From Gonocerus acuteangulatus (taxonomy: Eukaryota > Arthropoda > Insecta > Hemiptera > Coreidae), in NCBI GenBank assembly GCA_946811695.1, contig OX328130.1:76921599-76985598 (forward strand): a DNA stretch of 64,000 bases. Reading direction: 5' to 3'. Each line of letters begins with the position of its first letter. Position 1 is the stretch's first letter. A model generated the notes under the pieces. That model was not told where the DNA came from. It saw only the letters and a program-made list of their open reading frames with translations, and made no database searches. Positions 45,096-56,377 of the stretch are shown in pieces. A program made the position numbers and the translations under genes.

Positions 45096-45640
45096 TTATT
45101 TCATACTGAGAAATCATCTAGGTATCTAGGCTTATCTACTACGGCTGAAAAATCATCTAGGTTTACCTACGCCTGAGAAACATCTAGGTATCAAGGTTTA
45201 CCAAGGTTTAGGTATTTATTCTTCAGGGTAAATACCCAGGGAAAATAACCCATTTCTTAAATATTGGGTATAAGGTATAAACTAAACTGCAACTAAAAAT
45301 AATCGAATATTGTAAAATGTAATGGCTCTTGCCAGTTTAGTGGTTTTGCAACACTGGGAAACTATTAAAACAATAATCAGTTATAAAATTTGACCACTGA
45401 GAGATTAATAAATAGTACATTATTACCTGAAAGTTTGCCATGGACCTTCCGACTACCAATAAAACAAGTCGTTTGCCTAAATTTGATACTACGGTATGGC
45501 ATTCACAAAATGTAGCCTCAGCTAATATTTTGTACTAGGATTATCTCAATTTCTCATTTCATGTACATACATGTATGTAATGTTAGTAAGTTAAAGTGAC
45601 TACATAGAACTAACTCCAGTCTAAATAAATATTAATACTC
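45096..45640. other. Intergenic, short degenerate repeats
   Basis: 45105-45210 has four to five loose copies of AATCATCTAGGTATCTAGG-like units; otherwise nothing. Confidence 0.45.
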
Positions 45641-45654
45641 TAGATCCACTGAAC

Positions 45655-46065
45655 ATGCCCTTTTCGTATAATGAATTCGAACATGACATCCAATCCAGAA
45701 AAGACACTTCACCTGGTCCTAATGAAATTCAAGTAAGTATGATTGTAATGTAACTTCCCTGATATTTGGAGGAAATCAGTCGCTGTTCCAATTCCTAAAA
45801 AAGATAAAGCAGGAGATAAAGCTTCTAGCTATCGATTAATATCTCTTACATGCTCAGATTGTAAATTATTTGAAAAAATTATTATAAATAGATTGAAATG
45901 GGTCCTAGACTCGAAAAGTTTATTACATCCTTGGCAAAGTGGCTTCAAGAGTAGGTGTAGTACCCAAGATAATCTGGTCAGATTGGAAACCGATATAAAC
46001 GAATCCTTTATTAATATAAAAAAAACGCTTGCAGTTTTCATAGACCTGGAAAATACCTTCGAAAT
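45655..46065 (+). pseudogene. LINE reverse-transcriptase N-terminal fragment
   Basis: Across frameshifts one can read FEHDIQSRKDTSPGPNEIQ, KSVAVPIPKKDKAGDKASSY, RLISLTCSDCKLFEKIIINR, HPWQSGFKSRCSTQDNLVRL and TLAVFIDLENTFE: RT regions from the fingers to the first catalytic block (the usual D.AFD reads DLENTFE). Cut off after that. Jockey/CR1-like in style. Confidence 0.75.
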
Positions 46066-46200
46066 TAAATTAAATAAATATTACAATTGTGAAAAAAATG
46101 AATAATTGACTACTGAGAGAAAAAAAAAAATTTGCTCCTTTTGAAAGTGTTTCTTGAATACATGTGCCTGTGGCAAGGTCATTGTCCAGAACTACATTCG

Positions 46201-46265
46201 AGGCATTAATGACCCAAGGGGTTGACATGCCTTAAAAGAAAGAACAAAAAAAAAAAAAAAAAAGT
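46201..46265 (+). repeat. SINE-type 3' tail hairpin
   Basis: AGGCAT (46201-46206), TTAATGACCCAAGGGGTTGAC-like loop, ATGCCT (46227-46232), then an A run. Perfect 6-bp stem with a base composition different from family 1. Confidence 0.6.
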
Positions 46266-46462
46266 GACTACAGGAATAATATGATGGAAAATCATAATAA
46301 GTTTAACTTTTTAGTGTTTTATTTCATAATCCGTGAATGTAATAAAAATATTAGGCCTATTAACATTTATACATAAAATAACAACTCTTCCACATTAAAA
46401 AAAATAAATAAATAAATTAAAGCAATGGGATGGCTTAAATTAAATTCAGTCATAACAATAAC

Positions 46463-46852
46463 CTAATCCAAGTTTTCGGGGCGAGAGATTAATTCATCAC
46501 TAGAATGACTTGAAAGTGACATATGGCCATCTTCAGAGTCACTATCATCACTCCTAGTTTCATGGAAAATAGCTTGTGATTCATCTTCCTTCTCTTCAGC
46601 TTCTTTTCCTTGGCAATCGACTTGGGGTTCCTTTCTCTGTTTTTGGATGTTGTTGAAGAGATTCCAGTTATGAGACAAATATGCTATTTGCCCTACTCTT
46701 GTAGTTGTAAGTCGGTTTCTTTTTTTACAGTGAATCCAACTGAAAGTGCTGAATGTTCTTTCAGTGGCAGCAGATGTCACAGGAGCTCCTAGTATTCTTA
46801 CAGCTACTTCTACCATAACACATGTACCTTTCAAGCCTCTCCACCATACCAT
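46463..46852 (-). pseudogene. hAT transposase C-terminal fragment
   Basis: Minus-strand frame of 129 codons with APVTSAATERTFSTFSWIHC, KKRNRLTTTRVGQIAYLSHN and an acidic serine-rich tail. This is the hAT dimerisation region (usually SAxxERxFS...K.R..L....v..L...N). Upstream sequence to about 47350 has matching fragments broken by stops. DDE residues and the BED finger are not found. Confidence 0.82.
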
Positions 46853-47469
46853 GGGAATTATTGCCTTTTCAATGTCATTGTCTTCAAGACCTTCCCAAAC
46901 AAAGGATCTTTGTCATAATTCCTCTTTGTCCCTATAGTCAGCTATGTCTTTCCGAAGATCAACTCATTTCAATCCCATGCTTCTACATAACTCACACACA
47001 AAACCAATGGTATCAAGTATTTCACCAGGCTTCAAATTCCAACGTTGAGATAAAGGGTTCAACAAGTCTCCACCAAGATGTATTTCTCCAACACCAAACT
47101 CAATGCGTTGTCCAATTTAGTTAGCACAAGTTTTCCCTCAGTTTTTTGAAAAGAAGATTCTGGGATTCTTTGTTGAAGAGTTTTCTGTTGATTCTAAAAC
47201 TTCTTATGAACTGTGTGGATCAAAGATGCATTTAACTGAATGGTAGTGATAAGTTCAACAATTGGATCTAGGATGTTACTAGTTTCACAACTCGGACCCA
47301 AAACACTGTCATCAAGAAGCTACCTTTTCAGTTCTGGGGAGATTTCCGCTTACTGTAATAAACATAATTTCAAATAATATTACCAAGGATCACAAACATT
47401 TGTTGCTGGTTTTTCCAGTTTGCTGGTATAAAGTTTGTAGAGAACTGAAAGCAAGCTCATAGGCCAATA

Positions 47470-48470
47470 GCTTTCATATTTGGTGGAGCTGCCTTTTGTG
47501 GTTAGGGATAATTACACTATATTCCCAGTCACTAGGGATTTTCTTTAAATCCCAAATTAGTTGGAAAAGTTGCTAAAGCACTTTGACAAGCTCTTGGCCC
47601 CCTATATTTGATAAGTTCCGGAGCTATGCCATCTGCTTTGCCTACATCTACCACCTCCTCTTCATCTATGCACTCTTGACTTCCCTCATCAATACAAGGA
47701 GGCAGGGAATCCACTTCATTGTTGGGATCCCTTAAAAACTGCCCTTCATAAAATTCCTTCCATCTTTCCAGGATGTGCGCTTCTTCCGAAATAATCCTAC
47801 CCTTTGTGTCTTTGATGTTTCTCATTGGCTTACTTTGCTTTCTTCTGAGAGATTTTACTTTTCGCCAAAATTGCTTAATGCTATCTCGGTGGTCTTTGTC
47901 CAACCTTCTTCGGAACTTCTCCCAAGACTCTTTTTTTGCTTGACGAACTTTGGCTTTGTAATCAGTTCTTATCACCTTCCAGTTCCAAGCTTCTCAACCT
48001 GCCTTCTAATGTTTCCGTATACTCAGTTCTTTTTCCAATGTCATCTAATGCTCTAACATTAACAGACGCTTCTTTTGCAATACTGGGAGAATTTTGGTGT
48101 CGGCAATCATGAGGAGGTGATCACTGCCAATTTCAGCACTACTGATGTCCGTGAAATACTGCCTGACATCCCTGTCGTAAATGAAGTAGTCAATAATACT
48201 ATTTCTATCCTGGCTCGAGAAAGTAATCATTTTAATTCTCTTGTGGGAGAAGAAGGATTTGCCCAAATTATTTTCACTGTAAAACTCTATTAGTCGTTGG
48301 CCATTCTTGTTCTTGTACTCTCCCCACCATGCAGACCCAGTACTCTATATCCAGCACTAGGATCACAACCAGTTCTTGCGTTAAAGTCTCCACTCAGTGT
48401 TCCATATCTTCCTTTATCCTTGATTCTATTTACTACTCTATGCAAATCTGAATAGAATAGTTATGAAGAT
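47470..48470 (-). pseudogene. LINE fragment: endonuclease and RT start
   Basis: Reading 48470 to 47470: endonuclease pieces (RYGTLSGDFNARTGCDPSAG, ITFSSQDRNSIIDYFIYDRD, AEIGSDHLLMIADTKI), a basic linker (YKAKVRQAKKESWEKFRRR), the segment RWKEFYEGQFLRDPN, and VGKADGIAPELIKY, the usual start of the RT. Frames break at least three times. The catalytic RT is gone. Typical of RTE-like elements. Confidence 0.82.
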
Positions 48471-48474
48471 GGTG

Positions 48475-48870
48475 GAAGTGTGTATTCAAATAAGGTGGGT
48501 AGAACCTTCAAACTTTTATATTTAATTTTTATTGCGACGTTTTTGATCTCATTGTCCTTTTTCAGGCAAATTATTCAGTAATTATGCTCATTTAATATGA
48601 TATTGGTTAAGAATTATCATACAATGTATTATGTTGTGTTGAAAGTATACCGACATTGTGAAAATAATAAATTAGTGAACATAATTAGTAATTGTATGTA
48701 AAACAATAGGTAATTATAATTTTAAATCATACCTTCACCCAATATCAAGTATTACTGTGAGTTTAATAGTATAAAATAAAGAGATTTAAATTCTTAAATA
48801 GTAACAAGCTACGTTTTAAGTCAGGGTTATTTTTATCTACAAATTACGAGTATTTCCATTATAATTAATA
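48475..48870 (-). repeat. Penelope-like terminal repeat candidate, left copy
   Basis: On the minus strand it runs from TATTAATTATAATGGAAATA to AATAAAAATTAAATATAAAA and contains a degenerate hammerhead-like core (CTGAAAAAGGACAATGAGAT then AAAAACGTCGC). It is the inverted partner of 52165-52385, which lacks about 170 internal bases. Confidence 0.65.
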
Positions 48871-48879
48871 ATGCGGATG

Positions 48880-49855
48880 TATTTTACTTATTTAAGGTGT
48901 TATAAATCCTTTCCTAACTGTATACTGCTGGAGAAGTCGAGAGGTGCCGTGCACCAGGAACAAAGGACTTATACAGCAGTCCGACCCTCTTCTCTCGTTT
49001 ACCGGCTCCCTGCGGTTGACTTTTCCAGAAGTTCGACCTTGGGGCTATTAAGCAAGGACTGAGGGAAGCTTTAGCTATTTCTTTCATCACTATTAATCGA
49101 AAAGGAAGATGTCTTTTTTGCCGGTTTTTTTTCAATAAAAAAGAGGTTATTTATTCATTTAGCTTCATTGATTAGTCCCTTTATTATAAAAAAAAATTAT
49201 TCTTTTTATTACAAAATATAGACTATAAAAAATTTATTAAAAAATGTATTTGTTGTAATTACATAATTCAACCTAAACATTCAGAGCTAAAAATAAATAA
49301 TAAAATAAAGTTTTCCTACAATTAGAAATTTTAAAGGAGGAAATTATATGAAAGTGTTCATGCACATAGAGAAAGTGTTCATGTACTACAGGGTCGGCCA
49401 GCCCGCACTACCTGTCGTAAGGTAAGGGTTAAACAATTTCAATGGATATTTCTAATTTTTTTTTATTTTTTTTTTATTTATTTTTTTTTTTATTTTTTTT
49501 TTTTTTACAGCGCATCAACAAATCTTAGCACCGATATTTCTAAAATATAATTACTTATAAAATTAATAATAATATCTAATAAAATATTTAGTATATATAT
49601 TCATCCTAATTACACTGTTCTGCAAAAAAAAACTTTTTTTCCCCTCCCTTGAACAATTTTGCCTGTTTCTCATGTTTTCAGGTGTGCTGAGTCCGAATCT
49701 GAACTCAGAAAAATTCTATCACCCTCTGATTTTGAGAGAAAAGAGGAGAAACTTGGAAAAAATGAAAAATTGTATTTGAAAATTATTGTCTTTATTATAA
49801 CAGATTTTTTTTTTCTTTTTCAACAGTAAAATATAATTAATTGAATCCTGCATGC
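48880..49855. other. AT-rich intergenic, no gene seen
   Basis: Homopolymer-rich. A SINE-type tail (ACAGCGCATCAACAAATCTT after a T run at 49455-49508) is present without a head. Confidence 0.45.
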
Positions 49856-49859
49856 TATC

Positions 49860-51588
49860 AGGTATAATACTAGATATGACACAACTCAAAAAATATACAC
49901 ACATCTTCAATGAGTATTTTTTTTTTCTTTTGTACTCTTCCTCCTCTGTCTCCTGCTGCAGTGTCCAGCAGTTATCCGCCAGCATCTTCTCATTCCATTT
50001 GCCAGTATATCTTTTTTCCATTCTGGATATGTCTTGGTGGAATCGTTCTCCATGTTCGTCCGAAACTGCACCCAAATTTGGGGCGAAAAAGTCTAGGTGA
50101 CAATGCAGGAAATGTATTTTTAAGGACATATTGCATCCCAATGTTTTATATGAAGTAAGCAGTTCTTGGACTATTTTTCGGTAGTCTCTGGATTTTTCGT
50201 TTCCCAAAAACTTAGCACATACCTCTCGAAAAGCAATCCAAGCCTTTTTCTCAGTAGTATTTAACTTTGCTTCAAAAATGAGGTCCTTGAGTAGATGTCG
50301 AATTTGGGGTCCTACGAAAATTCCCTCCTTTATCTTAGCATCGCTGAGATGCGGAAATTTTTGTTTTAAGTACATGAAACCTTCTCCTTCCTTGTCCATC
50401 GCTTTTACGAAGTTTTTCATTAGCCCCAATTTTATGTGGAGTGGGGGTAAAATTATTTGGTTTTTGTCCGCTAATGGAGGATTGGTAATGTTTTTTCACC
50501 TACTTTTTCCTTACGCTCTGGCCATTTTTTGATGACATAATGGTCTCCTCTTTTTCTGCTGTCCCACTCGCATAAAAAACAACAAAATTTAGTGTAACCT
50601 CCTTGCAGTCCTGTAAGCATGGCTACCACTTTAAGATCTGCACAAATGCGCCATTTGTACTCATGGTACTTGATTTTTTGTAGAAGTATCTTCATGTTGG
50701 CATAGGTTTCTTTCATGTGGGCCGAATGAGCTACTGGGATAGATGGATGTTTTGTTTCCATTATGAAGGAGTACTCCTTTTAAACTAAACTTGGAGCTGT
50801 CAATGAATAGTCTCCATTCCTCTGGATTGGTTGGCAGATCAAGTTCCTGAAGCAAATGAAATACATCATTGCAAAATACAAGATTTTCTTCCATCGAGAA
50901 AAAGCATAGAACTCCTGATTCCCGTTTTCTGAAGAAAGATATATTCACGCCTCCTTCCAAGAGATTCCATTGTTGCAACCTTGACCCAAGCAGCTGAGCT
51001 TTTGATTTTGGGAGATCTAAATCACGAACAAGATCATTCAATCGCCTCTGATTTATGAGCTGTGGCTGAGTTTCAGAGGGGCTGGACGAACTTGAAATTT
51101 CTTCTTGTTGACTGGTTCCAGGTTGAGGTGAAACGCTTTCAGAATCGCTGCACTCCTCATAACTAAGACGGAACTTACTCGGATTTGGTGGGATGGGCAT
51201 GGAGGCATCATGTGGAGCTGGTCTCATGGCAGAGGGGATGTTGGGATAAACAATTCTTCTTTTTGCTCTTGAACGAGAAACCTTTGATTGTGGTCATGCA
51301 AAAATAGCAATCGGTCACGTGATTTCTAGGTTCTCGCCATATCATGGGAACTGCAAATGGCATTGACTTATGTGTCCCATTTAGCCAACCAGTCAGCAGA
51401 GAACGTGAGCATGAACTACAGCATATTTTAGGAGCCCAGGATTTGTCCTGATCACTTACTTTACATCCAAAGTATAACTTGTATGCCTTCTTCACCAGCG
51501 GAGTCAGAGGTTTCTGAGTGGACTTGAATGTGACTTCACCACAAACATAGCAAAAGGAATCAGGCTTATTTATACACTGTCGTGACAT
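49860..51588 (-). pseudogene. Multi-frameshift relic of a repeated unknown protein
   Basis: Four overlapping minus-strand frames fit one protein of about 550 aa read 51588 to 49860. The N terminus has paired cysteines (FCYVCGEVTF, ICCSSCSRSLL, CYFCMTT), a zinc-finger-like layout. Then RIVYPNIPSAM-type and SKFRLSYEECSDSES segments, LFIDSSKFSLKGVLLHNGNK, GGYTKFCCFLCEWDSR, LPPLHIKLGLMKNFVKAMDK, LTSYKTLGCNMSLKIHFLH and GAVSDEHGERFHQDISRMEK. Frame breaks lie near 51262, 50755 and 50490, each in an A-rich run on the minus strand. I recall this type as widely repeated in arthropod genomes and probably transposon-linked, but cannot name the superfamily. It is framed by the inverted repeat pair at 48475 and 52165. 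Confidence 0.75.
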
Positions 51589-52164
51589 TACAGAGAAAAA
51601 GTGAACTGTTCCCAGAACAATGATAGCACAACTGAATATCCAAATAAGTGCGTTTAGCGAAAGCCTCGAGAGTACTGATCAAATCCTAGAAGAAAATAGT
51701 GACAAGAGAGGGGCTGAGTGGGAGGGGGGGAGTTGGGGTATTGAGGGTGAAAGGGGGGCAGGTAAGGATCTGAATGAAAAGGATGCCACCATAAAAGAGA
51801 AAGGAAGGTCATTCCCCTAAAGATCCAGGTAGAGACCAAATCCCTGCCTCAAGATCAAAAACTGAAAAAACACTTTTAGCCATATTTCTTCAACCTCTTG
51901 TAATATTCCCATCAAATTTTTTTTCGTTCAAATATACTTCATTGCGCTCAAAATCATCGGGCTTTTGAATTTTTTTCACTATGTTTTGATGCCAAAAAAA
52001 ATTCGTCAAATTTACAAAAAACTCACATTTTTGGATAAAAAACTAGAATTTCTCAAGAAACTGTGCGTGATAGACAGAATCTGACTTCAAATTCGTGTTC
52101 AGCACATTTGAAAACAGTAAGAAAGCATGTTTTGGTTTGAAGGAGGATTTTCGTGCAGAACAGT
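51589..52164. other. No gene seen
   Basis: Purine-rich patch at 51700-51790 and AT-rich remainder. Confidence 0.45.
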
Positions 52165-52385
52165 GTTATTAATTATAATGGAAATACTCTTTGTAATTTG
52201 TAGATAAAAATGAACCTTACTTAAAACATGGCGTGTTACTTAAAGAAATCTCTTTATTGTATGATAATTCATAACCAATATTATATAAATTATGTGTAAC
52301 AACAGAATAGATGCCTGAAGAAAGACAATAAGGTCTGAAACATCGTAATAAGAATTAAATATAAAATTCTGAAAATTCAATCAAT
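52165..52385 (+). repeat. Penelope-like terminal repeat candidate, right copy
   Basis: Runs from TATTAATTATAATGGAAATA to AATTAAATATAAAATTCTGA. It contains CTGAAGA (52315-52321), AGAC (52323-52326), GTCT (52333-52336), GAAAC (52337-52341) and ATCGTA, a hammerhead-like core with a paired stem II plus one extra base. Inverted relative to 48475-48870. Confidence 0.65.
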
Positions 52386-52389
52386 TAAG

Positions 52390-53857
52390 CTTTATTTTTT
52401 CCAAAGAGAGAAAAATACTGCTAATATAATGAAGCCTAGTATTGACAGTGTGCGGCTGCTCGCATCGTGGCCTCGCCACATCTGCCTCAGACTGAGGCAT
52501 ACGCTGTTCTATGTTAAATAACCTCGAATGCTCAATGCGTGCAGACGAACTACCAACAGCAATGTATGGATCGTAACTTATATAGCAATATAGCATCTTC
52601 ATCGTGACGAAGCGTGCAAATTGCTGGTGGTGCTTATATCGAGATAATAAATAACAGCACAATTATTAAGAAAAAACAAAAACAACAATGTAGCCACGTT
52701 GGTGGATCAAAAAAATATATTAAAGCGTTCACAATATGGAAAGATTGCTACAAGACGTGGGATACGAACAGAACGACACAAATCTTCTTTCTCAACTCTT
52801 TAAATAGGAACATTTAATGCTATAGATATTTCACACCACATATCTACTCTTTTGCTTTTGTTGTTATATTTCAGGATGTTTAGTATCCCAAAAAAACGTT
52901 CTTGTTCATACAATTTGGTATACATTTTCATTTTCAATGATGCGAAAACTTTCGGCTATACATTACGAGGCAACAAACACCCGTCTCCGTCTCCTAGCAA
53001 TGAACAGCTCGGACTGAGGAGCCTTTGAGCACGACCATCCTAACGACAAGCATATGGCTCCGGTCACACAGTGCGACGCGAGCAGCTCATAGGGAGAAAG
53101 GACCCTCCCCGGTCAGGGGGATGCAACCTCGGTATTGATATCCCGAGCATACGTTCTGAGGCGTTCGAAGCGAGCCTCCTCGCACTGTCATTACAGCGGA
53201 CAGAGGGTTACTCAAGTATGAGAACAGGTATTCTATATATATATATAAAAAAAAAGAAAAAATTAAGTACCAAATTTTAATATTGTATATTTCAACAGGT
53301 AACAAAAGAAATCACAGCAAAGAAGCTGACATTCACAAAGCCGCTAAGCAACGAAACAAAGAAGCTTTTCTATGATTAACAGGCTAGGATAAATATTATA
53401 AAATACATGAACAAAGTAAATAAACTAACATTAATAAGAGCAACATGAAAGACTAACTTATTTCAGATTTCATTATAACTTATACGTAGAATTAAAAATA
53501 TATAATTTTATCTAAGCTTTATACAACAAATTGCATCAAATAATATTATTAAAGTAAACCAAAGAAATAAATAAATAAAGCTTTGAAAATTATAATAAAA
53601 CAAAATTATTGAAGGAGTCGATTATCACAAATTGTAAAGAGGAATTAAATCCCCAAAATAAACAAATATAAACATTAATGACGAGAACATCTGACATTTT
53701 GGAAAAAATTTGGCAATTTCAACACAATGTCCAGGAACAACAAATATGATTTTTCAATTGCACATATTTTAAAATTTCTAAATACAATAAAACTAAAATT
53801 CTCTGAAATAAAAATTATGAAATTAAACTTAACATTTAAAATATTGTCATTGATAAA

Positions 53858-53891
<34 letters not shown>

Positions 53892-55080
53892 CATTTGAAT
53901 TTTCGAAGTACATATTCCAAAATGTTTTCCTTTGTAATGCGCAATTTTTAATCATAGGTCACGCACTTGAGCGTAAAGAGTATTACATATGTGCGCTTTT
54001 TAAAATATTAAAATATTTACCATATTGCTTCTCCAACAGAGTGATATTATTTGGAACTTTCTTTAAGGACTTTTGGTAAGAAAATAATGAATGTTTTTCT
54101 ACATCAGACATTTATTTGAACTCTGTATAAAAATTCACTAAATAGTTAACTGTGTGAAAACTGGTAACACATAATCCTGTAAGAGAATGATTCACATAAC
54201 TGGAAAATTACTGAGTTTAGTTATGCATTCAGTATCTAACACTTTAGCTGCTGCTGCTAATATAAGCATAATAGTTTGCTGGCAACCGATGGCTTCTACG
54301 AACGTCTGAACGATACGGGACTTCAGAGACTGATTTTGTTTAAAAATGTCATCAATATATGTAGGTTGTATGTCTATTAAGACAATTCAAGGAACAGTCT
54401 GCGGTTTCATAAAAATGTCATTCACAAGAGATCATCGACTGTGGACATAGTCAGAATTTGAGGGTCATGGGGGGGGGGGGTCAATAAAAACATACTTTTA
54501 TTTAAAAAGGTAGTTCTATTAACTATTACGACTATCTCCGCCTACGTAATAAAAATTTATTTTTTTTAGATATGTATTAATGTTTAAAATTAATCTATAA
54601 GAGTTTACAAAAATAAAAATAGATTTAAAATATGTCGAAAATCCGTTAATGTTAATACTCTTCATTTTATCCGCTACTTAAAATAATGAAGTAAAGTTAC
54701 ATCAGTTGAAATGGATATAATAATATTTCAGAATGTAAAAAAATATAATAATTTGTCAGAAAAGTGGAAAAATGTCAATAAAGGCGAACAGCTGACGTTC
54801 AAGCACCAGCAAGCAAAGAACTCGGCACAAGTAGAGTGCTTTCATTATTGTTTAAATTTTTTTGTTTGTGCTTTTATTTGTGTTTGTGGTTTTCAGGGAT
54901 CCAAACACTAGATAATAGAGCTGTAATGAAATGATTAACGTCTTAGCATTATGTTGATATTGAAGTAAGTTGATATTTTCTCTTCCATAAGCTAAACATT
55001 CTAATGCTTTGGTTGTCACCATGTCCTGTTTAAGTGCCATCAAGTTTTTCATGAGTGCAGGATCAAAAGTGCAGCTAAAA
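52390..55080. other. Long stretch without a supported gene
   Basis: Mostly AT-rich. Two GC-richer islands stand out (52440-52560 and 52980-53215), with GTGCGGCTGCTCGCATCG and CAGTGCGACGCGAGCAGC as loosely inverted motifs; I cannot assign them. There is a poly-A run at 53863-53891 and a poly-G at 54470-54480. Confidence 0.4.
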
Positions 55081-55082
55081 TC

Positions 55083-55518
55083 TTAACCATTATGCTGTTA
55101 CGGACTGATATGTCAGTCCGGTAGTTACAGTGTCCCGGGTGCTACGAACTGTTATATCAGTCTCGAGGAGCAGTGCCTCGAGTGCTCTTTACCAGGAATT
55201 TACTCTGCATATTTCTCAAGTAAATTTTGTGCTTTTCGAGTGAACAATTTTTTAAAAAAATTTATTCTGGAGAAGAATTGTTAGAACTTTTGACGGGTGT
55301 GAGCAAAAATGAAGCAGTTTTCCTCGGATAACGATGAGGGTTCTGATAATGTATCTCCAAATGTTTCTGTTGGAGAAACACCTAGAACAAGTGGAATGCA
55401 AAGTACAAGAGAATTATCTTCCAATGAAACATCATGTGAGGAAAGTATTCAGCACTCCAGGCACTAGGCTATCCCGTACCATCTGGTGCTATGAGTATTA
55501 AGCAGCATAAAGGTTAAG
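55083..55518 (+). mobile_element. piggyBac-type deletion derivative with ORF start
   Basis: Bounded by TTAA (55083-55086 and 55515-55518) with inverted ends TTAACCATTATGCTG and CAGCATAAAGGTTAA. Just inside the left end is a hairpin ACGGACTGATATGTCAGTCC. An ATG at 55309 opens 52 codons (MKQFSSDNDEGSDNVSPNVS, acidic and serine-rich, stop at 55465-55467), the kind of N terminus seen in piggyBac transposases; the rest of the transposase is deleted. Confidence 0.85.
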
Positions 55519-55684
55519 AATATTAGAAATATATAAAACAATAACAAGTAAAAAGCTACAATTATTATAAGCTTAAAAATCTCTTTTAGTGGAATTCCCA
55601 TACATCACTGCTCTGCTGGAGAAGCGATAGGACCTAAATAAAAATTGAAATGTAGAATTCTACTCGATGATATATCATTTCTTT

Positions 55685-56309
55685 TTAAATGGAGTTTATG
55701 TAGTCTTGAAGTAATGAATGCTTTTTTTCAAGTGTTCCTTGAAGGGATTCACATGTAATGGCGTCTTCACTTAAAGCGCTGTGTGGAAACACCATCTGAA
55801 AATAGAATTATTAATTATAATAACAATGAGAAAAATATCAAGTCATCCCATAAGTAATGTCAGTTTATGTCAATGGACTGTAGAATTTGTCGATACAAGT
55901 TTTTCTGTTAGCTCTTCGACTGTTACAACAGGATTTTCTTCTACAGTAGCATGCAGGAGTTGGTCGTCAGGCTCTGTTACACTTGTCGCTCACTTATGAC
56001 ATTTTTGCATTTTTACAAGTTTTCGATAAGTTGAAGCATTTTCTCCTTTACTGAATTCCCAAAGCATAACATGGAGTAAGAGGTTTCTTGGGAGATCCAT
56101 TTAAAATGAAATTACAGCTCAGAATAAATAAGTTTCACCAACCAAAACATAATAAATAGAAGTGTATTTAATACTATAATAAATAAAAATAAATTGAAAA
56201 GGACGGAACATAAACATAGAGAATATTAAAAACCGACATTACTTACGGGATGACATGATAGATCTAACTAACAAGTAATTTGCACAGCTATGTTCATTAG
56301 CAAAGCTCT

Positions 56310-56377
<68 letters not shown>

